Origin: Azohydromonas australica DSM 1124
Lineage (GTDB): Bacteria > Pseudomonadota > Gammaproteobacteria > Burkholderiales > Burkholderiaceae_C
NCBI RefSeq assembly: GCF_000430725.1
Contig: NZ_KE387214.1
Coordinates: 111,382 to 168,746 of the forward strand
Reading direction: 5' to 3'
DNA: 57,365 nt
A model generated the notes under the pieces. It was not told the DNA's origin. It worked only from the letters and a program-made list of their open reading frames with translations, and made no database searches. Position 1 is the first letter of the stretch. Each line of letters begins with the position of its first letter. The position numbers and the translations under genes were made by a program. This document shows, one piece after another, positions 43,269-50,666 of this stretch.

Positions 43269-45069
43269 GTCGTTGCCGGCGCCGGCGCTGATCTTGTTGT
43301 AGCCGCCGGCCGCGTTGACGCTGTTGCTGCCCTCGCCGACCTTGATGGTGTTGTAGCCGCCGGCGGCGGTGACGCTGTCGCTGTCGTCGCTGACCAGCGA
43401 CGGTAGTGGTGCTGGTCGGGATCTTGATGGTCTGCTTGAAGATGCCGAAGCCCACCGTCATGGTGGTGTAGTTCGTGACGGTCTCGTAGACGGCGCTGCC
43501 GCTGGTGTCGATGACGTTCCAGGCGCCGGCGGCCGTCACGGTGTCGTTGCCGCTGCCCGTGGTGATGGTGTTCTTGCCGCCGATGGCCGAGACCGTGTCG
43601 TTGCCGTCGCCGGTGTCCACCGTGTTGTCGGCCGCCAGCACGTCCACCTTGTCGTTGCCGGCATAGGTCATGACCTTGTTGCTGGCCCCATCCACGCTGA
43701 AGGTGTCGATGCCCGAGCCGCCGGTGACCTTGTTGGAGCCGCCCAGGGCGGTGACGGTGTTGTCGCCGTCGCCGGCCGTGATGGTGTTGGCGCCGCCGTA
43801 GGCCTTGATGCTGTCGTTGCCGCTGCCCGCGGTGATGGTGTTGGCGCCGCCCCAAGCCTCGGCGCTGTTGTTGCCGTTGCCCAGCGCGATGCTGTTGTAG
43901 CCGCCCACGGCCGAGACGGTGTCGTTGCCGTCGCCGGTGTCCACGCTGTTGCGCGCGGCCAGCACGCTCACGCTGTCGTCGCCGGCGTAGGTGACGACGG
44001 TGTTGCTGGCGCCGTCCACGCTGAAGTTGTCGCGGCCCGAACCGCCGGTGACCTTGTTGGAGCCGCCCACGGCGGAAACGGTGTTGTCGCCGTCCCCGGC
44101 CGTGATGGTGTTGGCGCCGCCGTAGGCCTTGATGCTGTCGTTGCCGCTGCCCGCGGTGATGGTGTTGGCGCCGCCCCAGGCCTCGACCGTGTTGTTGCCG
44201 TTGCCGACGTTGATGCTGTTGTAGCCGCCGACGGCCGAGACGGTGTCGTTGCCGTCGCCGGTGTCCACGCTGTTGCGCGCGGCCAGCACGCTGACCTTGT
44301 CGTCGCCGGCGTAGGTGGCGACGGTGTTGCTGACGCCGTCCACGCTGAAGGTGTCCCGGCCCGATCCGCCGGTGACCTTGTTGGAGCCGCCCCAGGCCTC
44401 GACGGTGTTGTCGCCGTCGCCGGCGGCGATGGTGTTGGAGCCGCCCCAGGCCTTGATCGTGTCGTTGCCGCCGTAGGCCGTGATGCTGTTGGAGCCGCCG
44501 GTGGCGCTGACGCTGTTGTTGCCCCAGCCGGCGTTGATGGTGTTCTTGGCGCCCAGCACGCTGATGGTGTCGTTGCCGTTGCCGCCGTCCACCTCGGCCA
44601 CCGCGCCGGCGGACACCGTGATGGTGTCGTCGCCGTCGCCGCCGTAGAGCTCGTTGTAGACGCCGGCGCTCACCGAGATCTTGTCGTTGCCGCTGCCGCC
44701 GTCGATCTTGTTGTAGCCGCCGACGGTGATGCTCAGCGTGTCGTTGCCGTCGCCGCCCTTGAGCACGTTGTAGGCGCCGGCGGTCACCGTGAGGTTGTCG
44801 TCACCGCCGTTGCCGTTGAGGATGTTGGCGCCCAGCGACCACGAGGTGTAGTTGTCGTTGCCGTTGCCGAAGTCCTTCTTGGTGTAGCCGAGCTTGGCGA
44901 TGTCCTCGGCCAGGCTCTTGATGTCGTTGCCCAGCTCCTTGAACTCGTTGCCCAGGTCCTTCAGCCCGTCGCCAAGGTCGCTGACGGCGGTTTCAACCGT
45001 TTTGGCCCAGCTGCTGACCGTGCTCGACACATCGTTCCAGGCCTTCTTGGCCCAGCTGAACATTCCCAT
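43108..45069 (-). CDS. RTX-like repeat protein, N-terminal part (frame lost near 43400)
   Basis: The start ATG at 45069 follows AGGAGGGATCACC. Residues 1-65 form an amphipathic, probably coiled-coil region (SSWAKTVETAVSDLGDGLKD, then three similar heptads), with no Sec signal, consistent with type I secretion. From residue ~80 the 18-residue RTX-like coil begins (NILNGNGGDDNLTVTAGAY and so on). The frame is coding until FKQTIKIPTSTTTV; after that the translation turns into a low-complexity Gln/Arg string to the stop at 43108, while the +1 frame resumes the repeat (SDDSDSVTAAGGYN). Removing one base in the GCTGGTC stretch near 43400 would join both parts into about 2,046 residues. Sequencing error, true pseudogenisation and recoding are all possible. 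No type I secretion genes lie in the window. Confidence 0.85.
   Translation of the reverse strand: MGMFSWAKKAWNDVSSTVSSWAKTVETAVSDLGDGLKDLGNEFKELGNDIKSLAEDIAKLGYTKKDFGNGNDNYTSWSLGANILNGNGGDDNLTVTAGAYNVLKGGDGNDTLSITVGGYNKIDGGSGNDKISVSAGVYNELYGGDGDDTITVSAGAVAEVDGGNGNDTISVLGAKNTINAGWGNNSVSATGGSNSITAYGGNDTIKAWGGSNTIAAGDGDNTVEAWGGSNKVTGGSGRDTFSVDGVSNTVATYAGDDKVSVLAARNSVDTGDGNDTVSAVGGYNSINVGNGNNTVEAWGGANTITAGSGNDSIKAYGGANTITAGDGDNTVSAVGGSNKVTGGSGRDNFSVDGASNTVVTYAGDDSVSVLAARNSVDTGDGNDTVSAVGGYNSIALGNGNNSAEAWGGANTITAGSGNDSIKAYGGANTITAGDGDNTVTALGGSNKVTGGSGIDTFSVDGASNKVMTYAGNDKVDVLAADNTVDTGDGNDTVSAIGGKNTITTGSGNDTVTAAGAWNVIDTSGSAVYETVTNYTTMTVGFGIFKQTIKIPTSTTTVAGQRRQRQRHRRRRLQHHQGRRGQQQRQRGRRLQQDQRRRRQRRAQGLRRLQRDHGRRRRQHRGGRRRRQQGLGRLRQGHGDGRRRGQLRLHVCRQ
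43420..44400 (-). repeat. Three tandem 324-bp super-repeats inside the RTX-like gene
   Basis: Near-identical segments recur at exactly 324-bp spacing, seen for example in the GGSNKVTGGSG-encoding stretches starting near 43740, 44064 and 44388. Each unit codes for six 18-residue coils (108 residues), with internal order GGSNKV, SNTV, ARNSVD, GYNSI, GANTIT, GANTIT. The units differ by scattered substitutions. They indicate recent duplication by unequal recombination. Confidence 0.8.
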
Positions 45070-45128
45070 GGTGATCCCTCCTGTCCTGCGTTTGACGTCT
45101 TCGCGGGCGCACTGCCCCCAGCCCACCG

Positions 45129-45141
45129 TGCGTTTTACGCA
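45129..45141. promoter_or_regulatory. Palindrome in the divergent RTX/receiver promoter region
   Basis: TGCGT-TTT-ACGCA, a perfect interrupted palindrome, lies 60 bp upstream of the RTX-like start and 147 bp before the receiver gene. It is a candidate operator for either promoter, possibly for the neighbouring wHTH regulator; no binding data. Confidence 0.35.
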
Positions 45142-45287
45142 GCGAATGTGGAGCAATGTGGGAGAACCGCCGCCGGCGTGCGGCATGGGCGCGCGGCGCT
45201 GCCGCCGGGGCGGACAATGCTCGGGCGCGCGGGAAGAACGCTGCTGGAGCGGGCCGCGCGCGCGATGAGACGAGGGAAGCCGCAGCG

Positions 45288-45662
45288 ATGAGCCCGAGAA
45301 AGAAAGCCCTGCTGGTCGATGACGACCCGGCAGTCACCGACTACCTGCAGATCAAGCTGGGGGCGCGCTACGACGTGGTCGCCGTCAACGACCCGACCCG
45401 CGTGCTGGACGTGGCGCGCGGCGAGCATCCGGACTTCATCGTCTGCGACATCGACATGCCGGTGATGGACGGTGGCGCGGTGTGCCGCGCGCTGGCGGAG
45501 GCGCCGGACACGCGCGACATTCCCTTCCTCTACCTGACCTCCATCGTCTCGCGCAGCGAGTCGGCGCAGCTCGATGGCGTCATCGGCGGGCGCCCGGGCG
45601 TGTCCAAGCACGCGCCCATCGGCGACATCCTGGCGCGCATCCGCGCCGTGGTCGGCACCTGA
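45288..45662 (+). CDS. Single-domain response regulator (CheY-like)
   Basis: A 124-residue stand-alone receiver. Acidic pocket D11-D13 (LLVDDDPAV), phospho-acceptor D54 (FIVCDIDMPVMDGG), the conserved Thr/Ser in YLTSIVS and the lysine in GVSKHAP are all present. No output domain. The frame is open 44 codons upstream, but the ATG at 45288 gives the canonical length. It is divergent from the RTX-like gene and upstream of the REC-wHTH-Hpt and hybrid kinase genes; it may receive phosphate from an Hpt domain in this locus. Confidence 0.88.
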   Translation: MSPRKKALLVDDDPAVTDYLQIKLGARYDVVAVNDPTRVLDVARGEHPDFIVCDIDMPVMDGGAVCRALAEAPDTRDIPFLYLTSIVSRSESAQLDGVIGGRPGVSKHAPIGDILARIRAVVGT

Positions 45663-45781
45663 GCCGTCGCCGGCGGCCAAGGCCGCGGGCCAGAAGCAAA
45701 GAGTTCTGAACCCCGTGACCCGCGCACAGACGCGGGCCGCCCGGCAGGGGCCGGGCGACACGGGATGCTGGGAGGGAATGG

Positions 45782-46837
45782 ATGGACGAGTCCAGGCAGC
45801 CGCCACGGGTGCTGGTGGTGGAAGACGACGAGCACGTCGCTGCGGTGCAGCTGGAACACCTGCGGCAGGCGGGGCTGCGCACCGAGCACCTGACGCGCGG
45901 CGACGCGGTGGTGGCGCACGTGCGCACCCATGCGCCGGACCTGGTGCTGCTGGACGTCATGCTGCCCGGCGCCGACGGCACCGAGGTCTGCCGCGCGCTG
46001 CGCGCCTTCAGCGACGTGCCCATCGTGATGGTGTCCGCCCGCGGCGACGAGATGGACCGGCTGCTGGGCTTCGACCTCGGCGCCGACGACTACCTCTGCA
46101 AGCCCTTCAGCCCGCGCGAGCTGGTGGCGCGGGTGCAGGCGCTGCTGCGCCGGCTGGGACGGCTGCCGCAGCCGGTGCCGAGGCCGGACCAGGCACCGCC
46201 GCCGGCGCCACGCCTGCTGGAGCTGGACGCCACGGCGCAGCGCGCGCGGTGGCAGGACCGGGCGCTGGACCTCACGCCGCAGGAGTACCGGCTGCTGTCG
46301 GTGCTGGCCGGGCAGCCGGGGCGGGTGTTCTCGCGCGCGCAGCTCATCGAGCTGGCCTACGACGGCAGCACCGAAGTGTTCGACCGCGCGGTGGACAGCC
46401 ACGTCAAGAACCTGCGGCGCAAGCTCGCCGCCGCGGCGCCGGGGCACGGCTTCATCCATTCCGTCTACGGCGTGGGCTACCGCTTCGAGATCAAGGCGCA
46501 GGAGCCCGCCGCGGAGCGCGCGCCGGCGCCGGAGGCGGAGTCCCCCGTGCTGGTGCCCGAAGACCTGCGCGAGCGGCTGCCGGATTTCCTGGCCTCGCGC
46601 CGTGTGCTGATCGAGGAGGCGCGGCACGCGCTGGCCCGCGGCGAGCTGGACGCGGTGCGGCGCGTGGCGCACCGGCTGGCCGGCAGCTTCGCGCTCTACG
46701 GCTACACCTGGGCGGCACAGGGTTGCCTGCGCATCGAGAACGCGGCGGCGCTGGAGCCGGCGCAGGTGGCGTACTGGCTGGACTCGCTGGGCCGCCACCT
46801 TGACGGCGCGCCGGTGCGCTTCGTGGCGGCCTCGTGA
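45782..46837 (+). CDS. Response regulator fusion: receiver, OmpR-type wHTH and C-terminal Hpt
   Basis: A 351-residue protein with three parts. Receiver, residues 9-125: D15/D16, phospho-acceptor D58 (VLLDVMLPGADG) and K in YLCKPF. OmpR/PhoB DNA-binding domain, about 145-240: DRALDLTPQEYRLLSVLAGQPG, VDSHVKNLRRKL and SVYGVGYRFEI. Hpt domain, about 258-345, with phospho-histidine H297 in RRVAHRLAGSFALYGY. An Hpt behind a DNA-binding output domain is unusual. The Hpt sequence closely resembles the one at the end of the next gene's kinase, including the LPxFLASRR lead-in. It overlaps the kinase gene (GTGA). Confidence 0.9.
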   Translation: MDESRQPPRVLVVEDDEHVAAVQLEHLRQAGLRTEHLTRGDAVVAHVRTHAPDLVLLDVMLPGADGTEVCRALRAFSDVPIVMVSARGDEMDRLLGFDLGADDYLCKPFSPRELVARVQALLRRLGRLPQPVPRPDQAPPPAPRLLELDATAQRARWQDRALDLTPQEYRLLSVLAGQPGRVFSRAQLIELAYDGSTEVFDRAVDSHVKNLRRKLAAAAPGHGFIHSVYGVGYRFEIKAQEPAAERAPAPEAESPVLVPEDLRERLPDFLASRRVLIEEARHALARGELDAVRRVAHRLAGSFALYGYTWAAQGCLRIENAAALEPAQVAYWLDSLGRHLDGAPVRFVAAS

Positions 46838-49536
46838 AGGCCGCCGCCTGGACCGGCGCCATGGCGCACCTGGCACGCTGGCTGATGCTGCTGTGCGCGC
46901 TGCTGGGCAATGCCGGCGCCTTCGCCAACCCGGCGCCGCTGGTGCGGCTCAAGGCCGAGCTGCTGGCGCTGGATGCGGGGGTGGACGCGGTCGAGGCGGC
47001 GCGCCAGGCACCGGCAGTGGCGTCCGACCCGCTGCACCTGAAGCTGCCCTTCCGCGACCACGGCAGCTGGCTGCGCATCACGCCCTCGATGCTGCCGGTG
47101 CAGTCGGTGCTGGTGGTCGAGGGCAACGTGTCCGAGCCGCTGACGCTGGTGCTGCCCTACGGCGCGCGCGAGACCCGCTCGAAGCTGCGGCCGCAACCCG
47201 ACAGCCCGGTCACGGCCTATGCGCAGGTCTTCGCGCTGCCCGACACGCTGGCGCGGGGCGCGCCGCTGCTGCTGCACGTCGCGCACGAGCACCGCGCCAC
47301 CGTCCGGGTCAAGCTGATGGATGCCCAGGCCTGGCGCGACGTGGAGCGCCGGCGGCTGCTCGCCGCGGCGATCTTCTACGTCGCCGTCATCACCTTTGCC
47401 GTTATCGCCGCCTGCTACTGGGCGGTGCTGTGCGAGCGCATGCTGGGCGAGTACACGCTGTACCTGCTGGCGCTGGTGCTGTTCACGGCCTGCAACGCCG
47501 GCTACCTCTACGCGTGGCCCGGCGGCGCGCTGTGGGCCCGCCTGGGCATCGACGGCCAGTGGCTGCTCGCGGCGCTGGCCCTGGGGCTCTCGCTGGGCTT
47601 CACGCACGGCTTCCTGGGCTTGCCGCGCCAGGTGCCGCGCCTGGCGCGCCTGTACGAGCAGCTGCGGCTGGCGGGCCTGGCCGTGGCGGCGCTGCTGCTG
47701 TTGTCGCCGGTGCACCTGTCCTTCGGCGGCGTGGCGCTGTCGTTCGTCACGCCGCCCATCTTCCTGCTGCAGCTGGGCACCGGCATCGTGCTGGCGGCGC
47801 GGGGCAACCGCTACGCCCTGTACTACGTCGTCGGCTGGGCGCCGCTGACGGTGTCGGCGCTGCTGCGCTCGCTGCAAGGCCTGGGCTACCCCGTGCCCTT
47901 CGAAGGCGAGATCGTCTACGGCGTGTCGATGGTGTGGCAGGCGCTGGTGCTGACCATCGGCGTGGCGGAGCAGGTGCTGTCCGCGCGGCGCGAGCGCGAC
48001 CTCGCGCGCCAGGCCGCCGCGCAGGCGGCGCAACTGGAGGTGCAGAACGCGACCCTGAAGGAGAACGTGCGGCTGCGCGAGGAGGTCGAGCGCATGAGCC
48101 GCCACGACCTGAAGACGCCGCTGGCCAGCATCGTGGCGCTGCCGCGCCTGGTGCGCGAGGCCGGTCCGCTCAACGAGGACCAGTCCGAGCTGCTGGTGCT
48201 GGTCGAGCGCGCCGGCTACCGCGTGCTCAACATGATCAACCTCTCGCTGGACCTGCTGAAGATGGAGCAGGGCCGCTACCGCTTCGAGCCCGCGGCGGTG
48301 GACCTGGCGCCGCTGCTGCACAAGGTGATGGCCGACCTGGGCTCGCTGGCCGCCGCGCGCCGGGTGGCGGTGTGCGTGCGCGCCGGCGCCGAGCCGGATG
48401 CGCCGCTGCTGGCGCTGGCGGAGGAGACGCTGTGCTACTCCATCCTGGCCAACCTGCTGAAGAACGCGATCGAGGCCGCGCCCGAGGGCAGCGCGGTGAC
48501 CATCCGGCTGGAGCCGGGCGATCCGCTGTGGGTGCACATCCACAACCTGGGCGCGGTGCCTGAGGCGGTGCGCGGGCGCTTCTTCGAGAAGTACGCCACC
48601 GCGGGCAAGAGCGGCGGCTCGGGCTTCGGCACCTACTCGGCGCGGCTGATGGCGCGCATCCAGGAAGGCGAGCTGGACATGCGCACCGCCGAGGACGAGG
48701 GCACGACGCTGAGCCTGCGGCTGCGCTCGGCGGCCGGGCATGGCGCGGCGCCGGCCTGCCCGGCGGACGTGGCCCCGCCGGACGCCGCGCGCCACGAGGC
48801 GCCGCTGCCGCGGCTGAACGTGCTGATCGTGGACGACGACGAGCACAACCTGCTGGTGATGCGCCGCAGCCTGCCGAGCCCGCCGCTGCAACTGCGCACC
48901 GCCACCAGCGGCGGCGCGGCGCTGCAGGCGCACGCGGCGCAGCCCGCGGACGTGATCTTCATGGACCTGGAGATGCCGGCGATGAGCGGCATCGAGGCGG
49001 TGCAGGCGCTGCGCGCGCGCGAGAAGGAAAGCCGCTGCCGGCCCACGCTGGTGATCGCGCTGACCTCGCACGAGGACGAGGCCACGCGCAGCCGCTGCCT
49101 GCAGGCGGGCTTCGACCTGTACCTGAGCAAGCCCGTGGGCCGCGAGGAGCTGCTGCGCGCGCTGCGCGGCGCGGGCGGCGTGCCGGGCGAGCCGCCGCCC
49201 GTGCCGCCGCCGGTGCCCCTGCCAGGCCCGGAAGCGACGCTGGAGCTGGACCCGGACCTGCGCGACACCCTGCCCGGCTTCCTGGCCTCACGCCGGCAGG
49301 CGCTGGAGGAGATGGCGCAGGCGCTGCAGGCCTGCGACGGCGCCGCGCTGCGCCGCATCGCGCACCGGCTCGCGGGCAGCTTCGCGCTGCACGGCTTCCG
49401 CTGGGCGGCGCACTGCTGCCAGCAGATCGAGCACGCGCCGGCGGATGCCGACCCGCTTCAACTGGAGGCGCAGCTGGCAGCGTTGCGAAGGCACCTGGAA
49501 ACGGTGCGCATCACGTTTGGGGAAGTGGAGGCGTAG
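46834..49536 (+). CDS. 7TMR-DISM hybrid histidine kinase with receiver and Hpt
   Basis: A 900-residue multi-domain sensor kinase. Signal peptide within the first ~30 residues (LARWLMLLCALLGNAGAFA); periplasmic 7TMR-DISM extracellular-2-like beta domain (about 50-170: DHGSWLRITPSMLPVQSVLVVEG); seven membrane helices (about 180-380); coiled coil; HisKA with H424 (MSRHDLKTPLASIV); ATPase (NLLKNAIEAAPEG, GKSGGSGFGTYSARL); receiver with D711 (VIFMDLEMPAMSG); Pro-rich linker; Hpt with H844 (RRIAHRLAGSFALHGF). It starts with GTG at 46834, overlapping the regulator. The domain set allows an intramolecular phosphorelay H424-D711-H844. DISM sensors often bind carbohydrates or other periplasmic ligands; the ligand here is unknown. 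Confidence 0.9.
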   Translation: MKAAAWTGAMAHLARWLMLLCALLGNAGAFANPAPLVRLKAELLALDAGVDAVEAARQAPAVASDPLHLKLPFRDHGSWLRITPSMLPVQSVLVVEGNVSEPLTLVLPYGARETRSKLRPQPDSPVTAYAQVFALPDTLARGAPLLLHVAHEHRATVRVKLMDAQAWRDVERRRLLAAAIFYVAVITFAVIAACYWAVLCERMLGEYTLYLLALVLFTACNAGYLYAWPGGALWARLGIDGQWLLAALALGLSLGFTHGFLGLPRQVPRLARLYEQLRLAGLAVAALLLLSPVHLSFGGVALSFVTPPIFLLQLGTGIVLAARGNRYALYYVVGWAPLTVSALLRSLQGLGYPVPFEGEIVYGVSMVWQALVLTIGVAEQVLSARRERDLARQAAAQAAQLEVQNATLKENVRLREEVERMSRHDLKTPLASIVALPRLVREAGPLNEDQSELLVLVERAGYRVLNMINLSLDLLKMEQGRYRFEPAAVDLAPLLHKVMADLGSLAAARRVAVCVRAGAEPDAPLLALAEETLCYSILANLLKNAIEAAPEGSAVTIRLEPGDPLWVHIHNLGAVPEAVRGRFFEKYATAGKSGGSGFGTYSARLMARIQEGELDMRTAEDEGTTLSLRLRSAAGHGAAPACPADVAPPDAARHEAPLPRLNVLIVDDDEHNLLVMRRSLPSPPLQLRTATSGGAALQAHAAQPADVIFMDLEMPAMSGIEAVQALRAREKESRCRPTLVIALTSHEDEATRSRCLQAGFDLYLSKPVGREELLRALRGAGGVPGEPPPVPPPVPLPGPEATLELDPDLRDTLPGFLASRRQALEEMAQALQACDGAALRRIAHRLAGSFALHGFRWAAHCCQQIEHAPADADPLQLEAQLAALRRHLETVRITFGEVEA

Positions 49537-49537
49537 C

Positions 49538-50008
49538 TCACCCCAGCCGATACAAATCCAGCACCACCCGCCGCGCCTCGCGCTGCCCCACGGCAATCGC
49601 CATCATCTTGTTGAGATGCACCCAGGCCGGTGCCCCGGTGGTGAAGCGCACGAGGGTGCGGAAGAAGTACTCGTGCGACCCGACGGCCTCGCCGCGCGCC
49701 AGGCGCGCCATGACTTCCGCCGGGCCGTGGCGCAGGCCGTTGCTCTGCACCTCCACCAGGCTGCCGTCCGCCAGGCGCAGCACGTAGTGCGCGGCGATCT
49801 CCAGCACGCCGTCCTTGCGCTGCACCTGCCAGTCCACCCCGCCCGGCACCAGCGTGCCGTTGAGCTCCGGCCCCTCCACCGTGCCGCCGCCCAACGGCAC
49901 GTAGCGCCGCTCGCCACAGGGCGCCTCGCCCAGCGACACCAGCGCATCCACCTCGCAGGTGATGCGGCACAGGGGAACGAGCTCGGGAGCGGGAGGCAGT
50001 GCGGACAT
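49538..50008 (-). CDS. DUF3237 domain-containing protein
   Basis: A 156-residue beta-barrel-like protein of the DUF3237 family. Characteristic pieces are RYVPLGGGTVEGPELNGTLVPGGVDWQ near residue 36, HYVLRLADGSLVEVQSNGLRHG near residue 74 and VGSHEYFFRTLVRF near residue 107. It is cytosolic and its molecular function is not known, although the family often accompanies aromatic or organosulfur catabolic genes. The gene ends one base from the convergent kinase stop and lies 80 bp downstream of the MarR gene on the same strand, so both could be co-transcribed. Confidence 0.85.
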   Translation of the reverse strand: MSALPPAPELVPLCRITCEVDALVSLGEAPCGERRYVPLGGGTVEGPELNGTLVPGGVDWQVQRKDGVLEIAAHYVLRLADGSLVEVQSNGLRHGPAEVMARLARGEAVGSHEYFFRTLVRFTTGAPAWVHLNKMMAIAVGQREARRVVLDLYRLG

Positions 50009-50088
50009 GGCGATGCGGTTGCAATGGTTGAGCACCCATCTTGACCGGCCACCCCGCCCGGCGCAGTCCACCCAGAGGACGACAGGCC

Positions 50089-50613
50089 TCAGCTGCCGGC
50101 ACTCGCGCCGCGGCGCCCGATGCCGCGGTGCCGGTCGGCGCGCACCTCCGTGGCGAAACTGCCGTTGATGCGGCCCGCCTGCGCCTCCAGCCGCTGCAGC
50201 GCCGCGTCCAGGCCGGCCAATAGCGTGTCGTCCAGCGCCTCCAGCAGCTGCCGGTTCAGCTCCGCCACCTGCGGGAACAGCTCGGCATGCAGCGCCTCGC
50301 CCTTCTCGCTCAAGCCCACCCGCGCACGGCGCCGGTCGCCCGGCAGCGCCACGCGCTCCACCAGCTGCTTGTCCACCAGCCCGCCGATGGCGCGCGAGGT
50401 GCGGGCGCGGTCCAGCGCGATCTGCTCGGCCAGCGCCGACGGCGACACCGGCCCCTGCACCGCCAGGTGCGCCAGCACGCGCCACTCGCGCCGCGAGATG
50501 CCGTAGCGCCCTTCGCACAGCCGGATCACCGGCGCGCCGCTGAGCGCAATGAGCCGCGTCAGGCGGTAGTTCATCAACTCGTCGAGGCGCTCGGCGCGAC
50601 GGCTCAGGGTCAT
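50089..50613 (-). CDS. MarR-family transcriptional regulator
   Basis: A 174-residue winged-helix regulator. The core is YGISRREWRVLAHLAVQGPVSPSALAEQIALDRARTSRAIGGLVDKQLVERVALPGDRRRARVGLSEKGEAL (residues about 37-107; the wing is GDRRRARV). The C-terminal dimerisation helix follows, with a basic tail of ~20 residues. It is divergent from the sulfatase operon with only 53 bp between the start codons, where two overlapping palindromes lie. It probably represses that operon and responds to an aromatic or organosulfur ligand. Confidence 0.9.
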   Translation of the reverse strand: MTLSRRAERLDELMNYRLTRLIALSGAPVIRLCEGRYGISRREWRVLAHLAVQGPVSPSALAEQIALDRARTSRAIGGLVDKQLVERVALPGDRRRARVGLSEKGEALHAELFPQVAELNRQLLEALDDTLLAGLDAALQRLEAQAGRINGSFATEVRADRHRGIGRRGASAGS

Positions 50614-50624
50614 TGCGTAGGTCG

Positions 50625-50646
50625 GTTGATTTCAACAATCGATTGT
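50625..50646. promoter_or_regulatory. Overlapping palindromes, probable MarR operator
   Basis: Two inverted repeats overlap in the 53-bp divergent promoter: GTTGA-TT-TCAAC at 50625-50636 and the 12-bp perfect palindrome ACAATCGATTGT at 50635-50646. TTGATT (50627-50632) with TTCCTA 18 bp later could be the promoter of the sulfatase gene, placing the operator over its -35 box. Confidence 0.55.
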
Positions 50647-50666
50647 CGCGTTCCTAGAGTTGAGCC

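Noticed and set aside
43380..43420. Programmed ribosomal frameshift in the RTX-like gene
   Set aside because: No slippery heptamer, stop codon at the shift site or downstream stimulatory structure is evident; mutation or sequencing error is simpler.
39000..44800. Regularly spaced DNA repeats that could suggest a CRISPR array
   Set aside because: The 54-bp and 324-bp periodicity corresponds to in-frame 18- and 108-residue protein repeats; no constant repeat/unique spacer pattern and no cas genes.
38949..45291. Very long plus-strand open frames (over 1,400 and 600 codons) opposite the RTX-like gene
   Set aside because: Their translation is a Val/Ala/His/Asp-rich mirror of the 54-bp repeat on the other strand, with no start signals or domains; the minus-strand frame has ribosome site, RTX motifs and secretion tail.
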